A program made the position numbers and the translations under genes. A stretch of DNA of 64,000 bases from an uncultured Gemmiger sp. (lineage in GTDB: Bacteria > Bacillota > Clostridia > Oscillospirales > Ruminococcaceae). Of the stretch, positions 9,147-18,980 are shown one piece after another. The stretch spans positions 1 to 64,000 of the forward strand of contig CALXHP010000002.1 of the NCBI GenBank assembly GCA_944388135.1. The letters are read 5' to 3'. Below the pieces are notes generated by a model. The model was not told where the DNA came from. It did not search any database and saw only the letters and a program-made list of their open reading frames with translations. Each line of letters starts with the position of its first letter. Position 1 is the stretch's first letter.

Positions 9147-9148
9147 GT

Positions 9149-9232
9149 TGGTGCGGAAGATGGGACTTGAACCCACACGTCATGGACACACGCACCTCAA
9201 ACGTGCCTGTCTGCCGATTCCAGCACTTCCGC
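9149..9232 (-). tRNA. tRNA-Leu (anticodon GAG), CCA encoded
   Basis: An 84-base cloverleaf with a long variable arm as expected for leucine. The acceptor stem GCGGAAG pairs with CTTCCGC and ends ACCA. The anticodon stem CACGT/GCGTG encloses the loop TTGAGGT, giving anticodon GAG, which reads CTC/CTT. The T loop GGTTCAAGTCC is canonical. It is a single transcription unit with its own promoter and terminator. Confidence 0.95.
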
Positions 9233-9254
9233 TTACAGCTTAACTGCAAGGGAT

Positions 9255-9284
9255 ATTTTAGCACAAAGCCGACAGGTAAGTCAA
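9255..9284 (-). promoter_or_regulatory. tRNA-Leu promoter
   Basis: Minus-strand TTGACT (9284-9279), an 18-base spacer and TAAAAT (9260-9255), 23 bases before the mature 5' end. Confidence 0.75.
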
Positions 9285-9332
9285 GCCCTTTTTTGCAGGT
9301 TTTTACAGCATTCCACATCAGGCTCCTGCAAT

Positions 9333-10484
9333 TCATCCTTTCAGCGGCTGTCCGCCTACACAATAAGTGCGGCCATTCCATGCGGCAAATCCTTCACAAG
9401 TTCGGAAACTGTATTGCTGCAGCACAGATCCGTTTTCGTCTTTCATCCTGGCCACCAGGATATCCCCGTCCCACTCGAACTGCCAGTCGGTGTTCCGTCC
9501 TTCATAGCCCGAGACAGCGCTGTCATCCAGTCCCGCTGTGTAATTTCCGAGATTCTCTGCCGAGAAACCCGGCCATTCTGCCGACAGGAACCGCTGGTTG
9601 CCGCTCCAATCATTTTCTGCGGTAAAGTCTATGGTCAGAATCCGGTTTGCATCCGATATAGCCCGCCTTGCATCCTGCCAGATTTCCGTATCCAGACCAA
9701 AATCCTGGCCCCGGTAATACAGATAGCGATAGAGTTCCTCCTCGGTCCAATCGGCCGGGGAGCTGAATTCCCGCAGCCCCGCGGCTGCCATGGCCTGGCA
9801 CTGGTGCAGCACCATGCGGGACTGATAGATCGTCAGGCCATCGGCCATCAGTGTCTGGCCCGGGCGGGGAATGTTGTCACCGTACTGGTTATAATACCAG
9901 CCACTGATCACTTCACAGGGCTGCGCAGTGTCCACCGGCACGAGGATGTAAACCGTGTCCAGACCATCGCCGTACTGGGGTCCCAGATAGTAAATCTCCG
10001 GCTGGTATTCCACATAAAAGTGAACTTCCACCAGAAGATCGGTTCCCGCATAGATCCGGTCCGCCGGCCGTTTTCCTTCCTCACCGAAAGATACCAGTGT
10101 CACCAACCGCTCGTTGGAAATACACCTTTCATAGGGAACTACCGATGCTGCCACGCTGTCCACCAGGGCGTTGCGGTAGGCCGCCGCACCGGTCGTCATA
10201 TCAGCATACCAGTATTGCTGGGCCCGCAGTGCTGCCTCCTCGCACTGTTCATAGGTGAAAACGGCGGCGCCCTCCGGGTCCGGCAGCGACGCTTCCGGCG
10301 CTTGTGCCCCTGCCGTTTCCGCAGGCTCCCCTGCCACAGACGCGGACGGTTCCGACAGGGCCGAAGCCCCTTCTCCAGTTTGCGGCTGCTCCGTTGACGC
10401 CGGAGCTTCGTGGCACCCTGCCAAAGCAATCAGCAGGATTCCTGCCAGCACCAGCGCAGTCTGCCGCAAGAAAGGTTTTCTCAT
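9333..10484 (-). CDS. Predicted lipoprotein of unknown function
   Basis: 383 residues. The N-terminus MRKPFLRQ, a hydrophobic core and the lipobox LIALAGC mark a lipoprotein anchored on the outer face of the membrane. A low-complexity Ser/Ala/Glu/Pro linker follows (about residues 24-70), then a globular domain with many Trp and Tyr. No catalytic motif is recognised. AGGAGG lies before the ATG, with a clear promoter upstream. It is not one of the three tandem lipoproteins at 16-20 kb, as it lacks their Cys/His cluster. Confidence 0.8.
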   Translation of the reverse strand: MRKPFLRQTALVLAGILLIALAGCHEAPASTEQPQTGEGASALSEPSASVAGEPAETAGAQAPEASLPDPEGAAVFTYEQCEEAALRAQQYWYADMTTGAAAYRNALVDSVAASVVPYERCISNERLVTLVSFGEEGKRPADRIYAGTDLLVEVHFYVEYQPEIYYLGPQYGDGLDTVYILVPVDTAQPCEVISGWYYNQYGDNIPRPGQTLMADGLTIYQSRMVLHQCQAMAAAGLREFSSPADWTEEELYRYLYYRGQDFGLDTEIWQDARRAISDANRILTIDFTAENDWSGNQRFLSAEWPGFSAENLGNYTAGLDDSAVSGYEGRNTDWQFEWDGDILVARMKDENGSVLQQYSFRTCEGFAAWNGRTYCVGGQPLKG

Positions 10485-10515
10485 AGCGCACGCCTCCTTT
10501 TCTCTGTTTACCTTA

Positions 10516-10545
10516 ATTGTACGGGATGTCCAAAAAGTGCGTCAA
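10516..10545 (-). promoter_or_regulatory. Promoter of the lipoprotein gene
   Basis: Minus-strand TTGACG (10545-10540), an 18-base spacer and TACAAT (10521-10516), 32 bases before the ATG. Confidence 0.75.
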
Positions 10546-10585
10546 TGTACAGAATCGCCAAAGCAATGTAAAAGATTTTGGCATA

Positions 10586-10628
10586 TAAAAAGCCCGCTGT
10601 GCAAAACGGTTCACTTTGCACAGCGGGC
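10586..10628 (-). terminator. Terminator after clpB
   Basis: A 14-bp perfect stem, GCCCGCTGTGCAAA and its complement, is followed by TTTTTA on the minus strand. Confidence 0.9.
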
Positions 10629-10643
10629 AATTTTATGGGGGTA

Positions 10644-13256
10644 TTACCGCAGATACAACCGGCCGGTACTGTCGGCGTCCACCGTCAGGGTATCCCCCGC
10701 CCCGTGGGCACCGGCGATGATCTCCTTGGCGATCATCGTCTCCACATGGGACTGGATATACCGCTTCAGCGGACGGGCACCGTAGATGGGGTCGTAACCG
10801 CCATCGATGATGGCGTTCTTGGCGGCCTCGGTCACGTCCAAATGCAGCTGCTTGTCTTCCAGACGGCGGCGCAGATCGGTGAGCATCAGGTCCACAATGG
10901 AGCCGATCTCCTGTTTGGTCAGACTCTTGTAGTAGACGATGTCGTCCAGACGGTTGAGGAACTCCGGACGGAACTGCCGTTTGAGCAGCTGGTCGATGGC
11001 GTTCTTGGCTTCATCGGACAACTCGTTGCTGCCGTTGGCACGGCTCTTCTCCAGGTCTTCCAGAATCAGGTCGGACCCCAGGTTGGAGGTCAGGATGATG
11101 ACGGTGTTCTTGAAGTCCACCGTGCGGCCCTGACTGTCGGTGATACGGCCATCGTCCAGCACCTGCAACAGGATGTTGAAGACGTCGGGATGGGCCTTTT
11201 CCACCTCATCGAACAGAACCACGCTGTAGGGATGACGGCGCACCGCTTCGGTGAGCTGGCCGCCCTCCTCATAGCCCACGTATCCCGGAGGCGCACCGAT
11301 CAGACGAGAGACGCTGAATTTCTCCATATACTCGGTCATGTCGATACGGACCATGTTCTTCTCATCGTCAAACAGGGCTTGGGCCAGCGCTTTGGCCAGT
11401 TCGGTCTTGCCGACACCCGTGGGGCCCAGGAAGAGGAAGCTGCCGATGGGCCGGTTGGGATTGGCGATACCCGCACGGGAACGCAGGATAGCATCGGATA
11501 CCTTCTGCACCGCTTCGTCCTGGCCGATGACCCGCTTGTGCAGCACATCGGGCAGACGCAGCAGCTTCTCGCGCTCGCCTTCCACCAGTTTGGCCACCGG
11601 GATACCGGTCCAGCGGGCCACGATGCGGGCGATCTCCTCGTCGGTCACACGGTCACGGAGCAGGCTGGCTTCCTTCTTCTCGTTGGCCAGCTTTTCTTCG
11701 GCCTCCAGCTCTTTCTGCAGGTTGGGCAACTTACCGTACTGCAGCTCGCCGGCCTTGGCGTAATCACCGGTACGGGTGGCCTTTTCGATTTCGGCTTTGG
11801 TGGACTCCACCTCGGCACGCAGGCTCTGCACCTTGTTGATGGCGTTCTTCTCGTTCTCCCACTGGGCTTTCTTGCTGTTGAAGCTATCCCGCAGTTCGGC
11901 CATCTCCTTTTCCAGGGCCGCCAGACGCTGCTTGGACAGTTCGTCGGTCTCCTTCTTCAGAGAGGCTTCCTCGATCTGCAGCTGGGTGATCCGATGGTTC
12001 ATCTCATCCAGTTCGGCGGGCATGGAGTCCAGTTCGGTCTTGACCATGGCACAGGCTTCATCCACCAGGTCGATGGCCTTATCGGGCAGGAAACGGTCGG
12101 TGATATACCGGTCGGACAAAGTGGCCGCCGCGATCAGCGCACCGTCCTGGATCTTGACGCCGTGGAACACTTCGTAGCGTTCCTTCAGGCCGCGCAGGAT
12201 GGAGATGGTATCCTCCACGGTGGGTTCATTGACCATAACGGGCTGGAAACGACGTTCCAAGGCCGGATCTTTCTCGATATATTCACGGTACTCATCCAGG
12301 GTGGTGGCACCGATGCAGTGCAGCTCGCCACGGGCCAGCATGGGCTTCAGCAGGTTGCCGGCGTCCATGGCACCGTCCGTCTTGCCGGCACCCACAATGG
12401 TGTGCAGCTCATCAATGAAGAGGATGATCTTGCCTTCGGACTTCTTGACTTCATTCAGAACGGATTTCAGACGTTCCTCAAATTCGCCGCGGTACTTGGC
12501 ACCGGCTACCAGGGCGCCCATATCCAGGCTGAACACCGTGCGGTCTTTCAGGTTTTCCGGCACATCTCCCCGGACGATCCGCTGGGCCAGGCCTTCGGCG
12601 ATGGCCGTCTTGCCGACACCGGCTTCACCGATCAGCACAGGGTTGTTCTTGCGCTTACGGGACAGGATACGGATCACGTTGCGGATCTCGCTGTCACGGC
12701 CGATGACCGGGTCCAGTTTGTTGGCACGGGCCATCTCCACCAGATCCTGGCCGTATTTCTTCAGGGCGTCATAGGTGGATTCGGGATTGTCGCTGGTGAC
12801 CCGCTGGTTGCCGCGGACCGCCGACAGCTGCTGCATAAAGCTTTCCTGGGTGATGCCGAAAGCTTTGAAGATCTCCCCGGCAGCCTTCCCGGGACGGCGC
12901 AGCATACCAAGGAATACATGCTCCACGCTGATGTATTCATCCTTCATCTGCTTGGCCTGTTCCTCCGCCGCATTGAGGGCGCGGTCCAGGTCGCCGGAGA
13001 TATAGACCTTTTCGGGGTCACGTCCGGAACCGGTCACCCGGGGCAGGGCTTCCACCTTCTGCAAGGCAGCCTGGGCAAAAGCATTGGGGTCAGCCCCCAG
13101 TTTGGTCAGCAGCTGGGGAATGAGCCCCTCCTGCTGCTGGGCCAGAGCGGCCAGGACATGTTCCTGCTCCACCGCCTGGTTGGAATATTCTACCGCGAGG
13201 CGCTGCGCACTTTGCAGGGCTTCGATGGTTTTTTGGGTCAATTGATTCATGTTCAT
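10644..13256 (-). CDS. clpB: ATP-dependent disaggregase chaperone ClpB
   Basis: An 870-residue Hsp100 that pulls proteins out of heat-induced aggregates together with DnaK. Visible in order: an N-terminal Clp repeat domain, AAA1 with GEAGVGKT, the coiled-coil M domain (about 400-530, rich in Glu/Lys) that separates ClpB from ClpA, AAA2 with GPTGVGKT, and the GYVGYEEGG pore loop. The start at MNMNQLTQ is fixed by AGGAGG eight bases upstream (13265-13270). It is monocistronic. A CIRCE element lies between promoter and gene, so HrcA control is expected. Confidence 0.97.
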   Translation of the reverse strand: MNMNQLTQKTIEALQSAQRLAVEYSNQAVEQEHVLAALAQQQEGLIPQLLTKLGADPNAFAQAALQKVEALPRVTGSGRDPEKVYISGDLDRALNAAEEQAKQMKDEYISVEHVFLGMLRRPGKAAGEIFKAFGITQESFMQQLSAVRGNQRVTSDNPESTYDALKKYGQDLVEMARANKLDPVIGRDSEIRNVIRILSRKRKNNPVLIGEAGVGKTAIAEGLAQRIVRGDVPENLKDRTVFSLDMGALVAGAKYRGEFEERLKSVLNEVKKSEGKIILFIDELHTIVGAGKTDGAMDAGNLLKPMLARGELHCIGATTLDEYREYIEKDPALERRFQPVMVNEPTVEDTISILRGLKERYEVFHGVKIQDGALIAAATLSDRYITDRFLPDKAIDLVDEACAMVKTELDSMPAELDEMNHRITQLQIEEASLKKETDELSKQRLAALEKEMAELRDSFNSKKAQWENEKNAINKVQSLRAEVESTKAEIEKATRTGDYAKAGELQYGKLPNLQKELEAEEKLANEKKEASLLRDRVTDEEIARIVARWTGIPVAKLVEGEREKLLRLPDVLHKRVIGQDEAVQKVSDAILRSRAGIANPNRPIGSFLFLGPTGVGKTELAKALAQALFDDEKNMVRIDMTEYMEKFSVSRLIGAPPGYVGYEEGGQLTEAVRRHPYSVVLFDEVEKAHPDVFNILLQVLDDGRITDSQGRTVDFKNTVIILTSNLGSDLILEDLEKSRANGSNELSDEAKNAIDQLLKRQFRPEFLNRLDDIVYYKSLTKQEIGSIVDLMLTDLRRRLEDKQLHLDVTEAAKNAIIDGGYDPIYGARPLKRYIQSHVETMIAKEIIAGAHGAGDTLTVDADSTGRLYLR

Positions 13257-13378
13257 AGTGCGTACCTCCTTACTGTGCAGATACACGCAAATTCATCTAT
13301 TAGCAACGGAGGCCATCGAGTGCTTTCTTTTCCCGTCTACCTCTATGGCGGCGCGGTATAGGCACCGTTTTGTTTGAA

Positions 13379-13405
13379 TTAGCACTCTATGCATCCGACT
13401 GCTAA
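13379..13405. promoter_or_regulatory. CIRCE element (HrcA operator) of clpB
   Basis: TTAGCACTC, nine bases, then GACTGCTAA. This matches the CIRCE consensus (TTAGCACTC-N9-GAGTGCTAA) with one change. It lies immediately downstream of the clpB -10 box, where bound HrcA would block transcription until heat shock. Confidence 0.93.
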
Positions 13406-13406
13406 T

Positions 13407-13434
13407 ATTGTACCACAACCATACGGTGTGTCAA
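13407..13434 (-). promoter_or_regulatory. clpB promoter
   Basis: Minus-strand TTGACA (13434-13429), a 16-base spacer and TACAAT (13412-13407). CIRCE begins one base after the -10 box. Confidence 0.88.
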
Positions 13435-13480
13435 TAGGAAAATTGAAAACATTTTGTGAATGAGCGGATTTTTTTGCCGG

Positions 13481-13509
13481 TTGATAGAATTCGGAAAGAA
13501 GTGTACAGT
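13481..13509 (+). promoter_or_regulatory. Promoter of the two-component/lipoprotein operon
   Basis: TTGATA, a 17-base spacer and TACAGT, 32 bases before the response-regulator ATG. Confidence 0.6.
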
Positions 13510-13541
13510 AGACTGAGAGTACTTCGAAGGAGGGACCTTGC

Positions 13542-14210
13542 ATGCGCCCCATTTTGATCGTTGAAGATGAACGCCCCATTGCCGACCTGATCGAGCTGAC
13601 GCTGACCGGTGCCGGGTATATCTGTGAACAAGTCAACGACGGCGAGACCGCCGCCGACCGGATCGCCGAACACGACTACGAGCTGGCCGTACTGGATATT
13701 ATGCTGCCCAAAGTGGACGGCTATGAGCTGCTGGGATATCTGCGCAGCACGGGCACCCCGGTGATCTTTGTCACCGCCAAAACGGCCCTGAAGGACCGGG
13801 TACGCGGCCTGCATGAAGGGGCCGACGACTATCTGACCAAGCCCTTTGAGCCGCTGGAGCTGGTTGCCCGGGTAGAAAGCGTTTTGCGCCGTACCGGACG
13901 GGCCAACGTGATTTTGCAGGCTTTCGGCGTAGAGCTGGACCCTGCCGGGCGCACCGTGACCCAGAACGGCAAACCGGTACATCTCTCCCCCCGGGAGTTT
14001 GAACTGTTGGAACTGCTGATGCGCAACCGCGGCATGACCCTCTACCGGGAGGTCTTGTACGAACGGCTTTGGGGCGACGACGACACCTTTGACACCCGAC
14101 CGCTGGATCTCTGCATTACCCGACTGCGCAAAAAGCTGGGATGGAAAAACGAGATCTGCACCGTCTTCCGGGTGGGCTATCGATTGGAAAAGGAGGAAAA
14201 CACGCCATGA
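13542..14210 (+). CDS. OmpR/PhoB-family response regulator
   Basis: 222 residues. The receiver domain has the acidic pocket EDE at residues 8-10, the phospho-acceptor Asp52 in VLDIMLPKVDGYE, the Thr of FVTAK and Lys of TKPFEPLEL. The C-terminal winged-helix DNA-binding domain begins around residue 128 (LSPREFELLELLMRN, DTRPLDLCITRLRKK). AAGGAGG precedes the ATG. Its stop overlaps the kinase ATG by two bases, so the pair is translationally coupled. It probably controls its own operon, including the lipoproteins downstream. Confidence 0.95.
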   Translation: MRPILIVEDERPIADLIELTLTGAGYICEQVNDGETAADRIAEHDYELAVLDIMLPKVDGYELLGYLRSTGTPVIFVTAKTALKDRVRGLHEGADDYLTKPFEPLELVARVESVLRRTGRANVILQAFGVELDPAGRTVTQNGKPVHLSPREFELLELLMRNRGMTLYREVLYERLWGDDDTFDTRPLDLCITRLRKKLGWKNEICTVFRVGYRLEKEENTP

Positions 14211-15622
14211 AATTCGGCCACAAACTGACGCTGGCGCTGTTAGGCGTGCTGGCTCTGGTATTGAGTCTTAGCACCGTCTGGACACAGGAACGCCAGTTTG
14301 ACCGTGCTTTGGCAGACATGCAACAAACCGCCCGGGAGGAATGGCAGCGGGAATCCTTCGCCTTCCAGCAGGGATTGCGTTCCGACACCGAAACGCCGCT
14401 GGATGTACGGGCCTGGAGTTACCTGGGCGGCCTGGCCCGCCAGAGCAACAGTGGTCTGCTGGCCGTCTACGACGAGAACGGGCGGTCACTGGCTTCCACC
14501 ATGCCCGCCACCCTGGCACAAGGGGAGCTGACCCAGGACGTTCCGGGCAGCGAGACGCTGCAAAGCCGTATTGTCACCGGAACGGACGGGACACGATACC
14601 TATTATATAGCGGACTGATCGTCTGCCCGGAGCAATGCCTGACTTTCGTCAGTGCCCAAAGTCTGAACGGACTGTTCGCCGACCGGGCGCTGCGGCTACG
14701 GGACGCCGTGCTGGGCCAGACCCTGGCGCTGGCGGTGGCCGCCCTGCTGGCCTTGCTGCTCTGCCGCCGGATGGTTCGCCCTCTGGAGCAGTTGAACACT
14801 GCCAGCCGGGAGATTGCTGCCGGTGCCTATGACCGGCGCACCCACCTGCCCGGTAACGACGAAATTGCCGGACTGAGCCGCAGCTTTGACGAGATGGCCG
14901 CCGCCGTGGAGGACAAGGTAAACGCCCTGGAAAATCATCTGCAGGAGCGGGAGGATTTTATCGGAGCTTTCACCCACGAGCTAAAGACCCCCATGACCAG
15001 CATGCTGGGCTACGCCGATCTGCTGCGGGGCACCGAAGTACCGCCCGCCACTCGGCAGAAAGCAGCCGATTTTATCTACCACGAAAGCAAACGTCTGGAA
15101 GCGCTGAGCGGGCGCCTGATGGAACTGATGCGGCTGAACGACAGCGAACCGCCTGTTCTGGAACCGGTGCGGCTGAATACCGTATTCCGTCAGTTGAGCC
15201 GGGCCCTGCCCGACGGGGAGCCCCCGCTGACGGTGCCGGCATGCTCGGTCACCGTACTGGCACAGCCGGACCTGTTGTGCGATCTGTTGTACAATCTGGT
15301 ACAGAACGCCCGCCATGCCACCCCGCCGGACGGAAAAATCACACTGGACGTGAAGGAAGCGGAAAACACCGTCACCCTTACGTTGCGGGACACCGGGTGC
15401 GGCATTCCTGCCGAGGACCTGCCCCGCATCACCGAACCTTTTTATATGGTGGACAAATCCCGGGCCCGGCAACAGGGCGGCAGCGGCATGGGACTGGCCC
15501 TGTGTGAGCGCATTGCCGTTCTGCACGGCACCCATCTTGTCTTTGAGAGCACCCCCGGCACCGGCACCGCCGTTGCCTTTACCCTGACCAAAGCAAAGGA
15601 GGACGACCATGAAACTGCGTGA
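14207..15622 (+). CDS. Membrane sensor histidine kinase
   Basis: 471 residues, starting at MKFGHKLTLALL with AAGGAGG upstream; the ATG overlaps the regulator stop. One transmembrane helix at about residues 7-24, an extracytoplasmic sensor of about 140 residues, a second helix at about 168-186, HAMP at about 187-240, and HisKA with phospho-acceptor His257 in FTHELKTPM. The HATPase domain shows the N box (YNLVQNARHA), G1 (DTGCGIP) and G2 (GSGMGLAL). Two Cys in the sensor domain (140, 144) lie close together and might form a disulfide. The signal is unknown. Confidence 0.95.
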   Translation: MKFGHKLTLALLGVLALVLSLSTVWTQERQFDRALADMQQTAREEWQRESFAFQQGLRSDTETPLDVRAWSYLGGLARQSNSGLLAVYDENGRSLASTMPATLAQGELTQDVPGSETLQSRIVTGTDGTRYLLYSGLIVCPEQCLTFVSAQSLNGLFADRALRLRDAVLGQTLALAVAALLALLLCRRMVRPLEQLNTASREIAAGAYDRRTHLPGNDEIAGLSRSFDEMAAAVEDKVNALENHLQEREDFIGAFTHELKTPMTSMLGYADLLRGTEVPPATRQKAADFIYHESKRLEALSGRLMELMRLNDSEPPVLEPVRLNTVFRQLSRALPDGEPPLTVPACSVTVLAQPDLLCDLLYNLVQNARHATPPDGKITLDVKEAENTVTLTLRDTGCGIPAEDLPRITEPFYMVDKSRARQQGGSGMGLALCERIAVLHGTHLVFESTPGTGTAVAFTLTKAKEDDHETA

Positions 15623-16307
15623 ACGGTGGATGCCCCTGCTGGGCACCGCTCTTCTGGTAATTCTTTGCACGGCCCTTCCCTTTTTATGGTTTGCCCTCCG
15701 GGACCGTCAGCTGGATGCATCCAGTTGGAGCACAGAAATGGCCAGCGACTTTCTGAGTGCCGCCGGGCGGGAGAACGCCGTGGCCCGGGAATTGTATTAC
15801 TGGCGGCAGCAGTCCGCCGAAGCGGTTATGCCCCAACCTGCCGCGTTATCCACCGCCCAGGAAGCCGTAGCCCCCTGCCTGGACGCCCTGCGCAGCGCCC
15901 AGGTGCTGCCTGATAACTACCTGAATGCCGCCGAGGAACTGGTAGCCCAGGCCACCGAATGTTACACCGGCAGCGAAGCCGCCGGCACCACCACCTATTC
16001 TTTTCACCGCGAACTGAACGGACCGTATCTTACCATGACCGTGACCGAGCACGGCACTTTAACCGGCTTGAACGGAAAGCTGGGTTTGGCTGACGGGTTT
16101 GATTCCGCCCAGGTTGCCAAAGCCTACCGCACCATGCTGGGCCTGGACAGCTTTACCGACTGGGAGGATGCCGAGCCGTTGGGCCACGGCTCCCCCACCC
16201 CCTGTTACAGTGCCGATGCCCAGTTGTACCTGGTCGCCAATATGGATCTTGGGTACTTCAGTGTAAGTGTAACCTCCATGTCGCCCGAAACTTACGCCGG
16301 ATTGTGA
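15609..16307 (+). CDS. Membrane-anchored extracytoplasmic protein of unknown function
   Basis: 232 residues. One N-terminal hydrophobic helix (residues 10-29) follows MKLRERW; the rest is soluble and outside the cell. Its start overlaps the kinase gene by 14 bases, so it is coupled to the two-component system and may be an accessory signal or partner protein. No family recognised. AAGGAGG lies just before the ATG. Confidence 0.75.
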   Translation: MKLRERWMPLLGTALLVILCTALPFLWFALRDRQLDASSWSTEMASDFLSAAGRENAVARELYYWRQQSAEAVMPQPAALSTAQEAVAPCLDALRSAQVLPDNYLNAAEELVAQATECYTGSEAAGTTTYSFHRELNGPYLTMTVTEHGTLTGLNGKLGLADGFDSAQVAKAYRTMLGLDSFTDWEDAEPLGHGSPTPCYSADAQLYLVANMDLGYFSVSVTSMSPETYAGL

Positions 16308-16335
16308 TTGTACCTTATAAAAGGAGGATGTTTGG

Positions 16336-17634
16336 ATGAAACGCGTTTTTTCCCTGGCGCTTGCCACCCTGCTGTTGACGGGCTGCACCGCCGCCCCGGC
16401 TGACGGCAGCGAAAGTTCCACCGCCGTTACCACTGAAACTGCGGCTGCACAAGCCTTTACTGGAAACGGAGAACCTCTGCGCCTGTTGCAGCACGGCGAC
16501 GAAAAGCAGTATTACACGCAGGAATCCCTCGATGACAGCAGCACCATGATTTTGTATCACGTGGTGGACCTGCAGTCCGGCGAAGATACGATCCCCTGTG
16601 ATGTGGAAGGCTGCACCCACGACAGCGAAAGCTGCCCGGCCGTCACCACGCAAATACCATCCTATCAACCCTTTGTTCTGAACGACAGTACCTTGCTGGT
16701 ATTGAGCGGCATGAATCATTCCACCCGTTCCTCTTTTATCACACTGATGGACCGCAACTGCCAGAACCGCCGGGTGCTGAAAAAGTTGGAGGGTGTGGAT
16801 TTGTTCCTGGACCCCAATCACATGTATACCGACGGCGATTTTCTCTATTGCTGCGGCTACGAAAAGAATACCGCTCTTGGCTCCATGCTCTATACCATTT
16901 ACCGCATCGACCTATCGGACGGAACAACCACCAACCTGACGGAACACTTCTACAATTTCCAGTATATGATGGGCGCCGTAGGCCGCGATCTCGTTTTACA
17001 GCAGGAGAATCTCACTTATCCGGATACTTTCGCTGACCCGATGACAACCGTGCCCTCCCACCCCACCGGCACCAAAAGTCATGTTCTGCTGAATGTTGAC
17101 ACCGGCGAAGTCCGGGACTTTTGCAGCTATTCCTCCGATGACTACGTCCTGGACCGGCTGTATTTTTATGTCATCGGCGGCCAGTATTACTGGATTGACA
17201 GCACCGCCGGCACACTTTCCACCGTGGACCCTGCCACCGGCGAAAGCCGTCTGCTCACCGACCAGCTGCCCATCACAGAACCGGACGCCCTTTCTGCAGA
17301 ATACCAGTATCAGATGGAGGCCAATCTCAACGGCTGGCTGGTCTTCTACGATTTGCCGCTTCTTGTCAATGCAGAAACCGGTGAAGTCCGCCAACGAGCC
17401 GACCTGCCGGAAAACTACTGGAACGGGTACGGCCATCAGCCGCAGATCTTCCTGCAGCTGAAAGACCGTCTGCTGGTAGACTGCCGGTATGAGCCGTACA
17501 CTCAGACCGACATCTCCGAAGACGGGTCCCCCTTCACCATCGAAACCGAACATATGTACCTGGGATTGATCTCCATTGACGATTTTCTGAATGGTGTGCC
17601 TAACTATACCGAAGTCTGCAAAGGGCCTTACTGA
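16336..17634 (+). CDS. Tandem lipoprotein paralog 1 with Cys/His cluster
   Basis: 432 residues with signal peptide and lipobox LLLTGC (Cys17). The mature protein looks like a chain of short beta repeats (DGDFLYCCGY, DTGEVRDF, NAETGEVRQR), suggesting a beta-propeller. The hallmark is CDVEGCTHDSESCP, three Cys and a His in 14 residues, followed by DRNCQNRR. The C-terminus LLVDCRYEPYT...LNGVPNYTEV is shared with the next two genes. It lies 28 bases after the anchored protein and has AAAGGAGG. Such proteins are common and uncharacterised in gut clostridia. Role unknown; a metal- or redox-sensing surface protein is possible. Confidence 0.85.
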   Translation: MKRVFSLALATLLLTGCTAAPADGSESSTAVTTETAAAQAFTGNGEPLRLLQHGDEKQYYTQESLDDSSTMILYHVVDLQSGEDTIPCDVEGCTHDSESCPAVTTQIPSYQPFVLNDSTLLVLSGMNHSTRSSFITLMDRNCQNRRVLKKLEGVDLFLDPNHMYTDGDFLYCCGYEKNTALGSMLYTIYRIDLSDGTTTNLTEHFYNFQYMMGAVGRDLVLQQENLTYPDTFADPMTTVPSHPTGTKSHVLLNVDTGEVRDFCSYSSDDYVLDRLYFYVIGGQYYWIDSTAGTLSTVDPATGESRLLTDQLPITEPDALSAEYQYQMEANLNGWLVFYDLPLLVNAETGEVRQRADLPENYWNGYGHQPQIFLQLKDRLLVDCRYEPYTQTDISEDGSPFTIETEHMYLGLISIDDFLNGVPNYTEVCKGPY

Positions 17635-17653
17635 TTTTTGAAAAGGAGTTTGT

Positions 17654-18949
17654 ATGAAACGAATTTTTTCGCTGGCAATGGCCGCCTTGCTGCTGGCAGG
17701 CTGCACCGCCGGGCCGGCTTCCGGCAGTGAGTCCCCTGCCGCCGCAACCGACGAAGCCGCCGCCAGCCAGACGTCCTCAAAGGCCGCATCCGTCCCTGTA
17801 CCGGCACAGCCCTTGCGCCCCCTGCAAAGGGGCGATGAAACGCAGTATTATATGAATGATATGCTCTCCGGCGGGCTGATCCGCTGCTGGATCGCCGACC
17901 TGAAGGACTGCCGCTCCTACGTCCCCTGCGATGTGGAAGGCTGCACCCATGACAGTCTGGACTGCCCCGGTGTATTTGCCCGCGGCGATATGGACCGGAC
18001 CTTTGTGCTGGATGAGGATACCCTTGTCTATTTCGGCAACAACTGTTTCCCCGAAACGCAGGACAGCAACGTGGTATTTTTGGACCGGAACTGTCAGAAC
18101 CCCCAGGTGGTGGCCACCGTAACCGACGCCACCTTTACTGCTCTGGGATATGACAACGCCACCGCCCCCTATACCGATGGCACTTATCTCTACTGTCTGG
18201 GGTATCATGGCGGGTACGGCGGCCAGACCGCTTTGTTCCGCATCGATCCCCGCACCGGTGAGACGGTGGATCTGCTGGAAAACACCTCCCCCTCCATGGA
18301 TCTGTTGTTGGGAGCCGTCGGTTCGAAATTTGTTTTGATCCAATTTGAACGGGAAGCTCCGCCGGACGGCAGTGAAGAATACACCAGCGCCCCCACCCAG
18401 CGGATTGTCCACTGGCTGTTTGATCCCGCCACAGGTGAGATGCAGCAGTTGGCTGCCTATGACACACAGGAAGGCATTCTGGACAGCTATACCGCCGAGA
18501 TTCTGGATGGAACCTATTATCAGATAGACTGGGCAGCAGGAACGGCCGGCATACTGGACCCGGAGACCGGCGAAGTACGCCTCTTTGCAGAGAACATTCC
18601 TGCCGAGTACCGGGACGGCCATCACTGGATGATGGACAAAGTAGAGGACTGGCTGGTCTTTCAGTATCCCCAGCTGATGATCAATGTAAAGACCGGCGAG
18701 GTGAAGGAACGTCCCGCTCTGCCGGAAAATGACTGGAACGGTGTCGGGCACCAGCCCGGCACCTACCTGAATCTGGGTGACACCCTGCTGGTGGATTGCC
18801 GGTATGAACCTTATACCCGCACCGACATAGGCCCGGATGGTACACCCGCCGCGGTGGAAACCAGCCAAGGGTACCTGGGTCTGATTTCCGCCGAAGATTT
18901 CCTGAATGGTGTGCCCAACTATACGGAAGTCTGCGCGATAGCCGGATGA
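17654..18949 (+). CDS. Tandem lipoprotein paralog 2 with Cys/His cluster
   Basis: 431 residues, same plan as the genes on both sides: signal MKRIFSLAMAALLLAGC, CDVEGCTHDSLDCP, DRNCQNPQ, YTDGTYLYCLGYHGG, and the C-terminal LLVDCRYEPYTRTDI...LNGVPNYTEV. It is 19 bases after paralog 1 with AAAAGGAG before the ATG. The signal, Cys/His cluster and C-terminus are nearly identical between copies while the middle differs strongly, which points to gene duplication followed by divergence of the exposed surface. Confidence 0.85.
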   Translation: MKRIFSLAMAALLLAGCTAGPASGSESPAAATDEAAASQTSSKAASVPVPAQPLRPLQRGDETQYYMNDMLSGGLIRCWIADLKDCRSYVPCDVEGCTHDSLDCPGVFARGDMDRTFVLDEDTLVYFGNNCFPETQDSNVVFLDRNCQNPQVVATVTDATFTALGYDNATAPYTDGTYLYCLGYHGGYGGQTALFRIDPRTGETVDLLENTSPSMDLLLGAVGSKFVLIQFEREAPPDGSEEYTSAPTQRIVHWLFDPATGEMQQLAAYDTQEGILDSYTAEILDGTYYQIDWAAGTAGILDPETGEVRLFAENIPAEYRDGHHWMMDKVEDWLVFQYPQLMINVKTGEVKERPALPENDWNGVGHQPGTYLNLGDTLLVDCRYEPYTRTDIGPDGTPAAVETSQGYLGLISAEDFLNGVPNYTEVCAIAG

Positions 18950-18980
18950 CCTTTGCTTTAAGAAATTGGAAGGAGTTTGT

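Noticed and set aside
9233..9332. Phage attachment site next to tRNA-Leu
   Set aside because: No integrase gene and no repeated copy of the tRNA end within the window.
10578..13361. A 927-codon open frame on the + strand opposite clpB
   Set aside because: High-GC antisense shadow: no ribosome-binding site, His/Gly/Gln-rich low-quality protein, and clpB on the other strand is certain.
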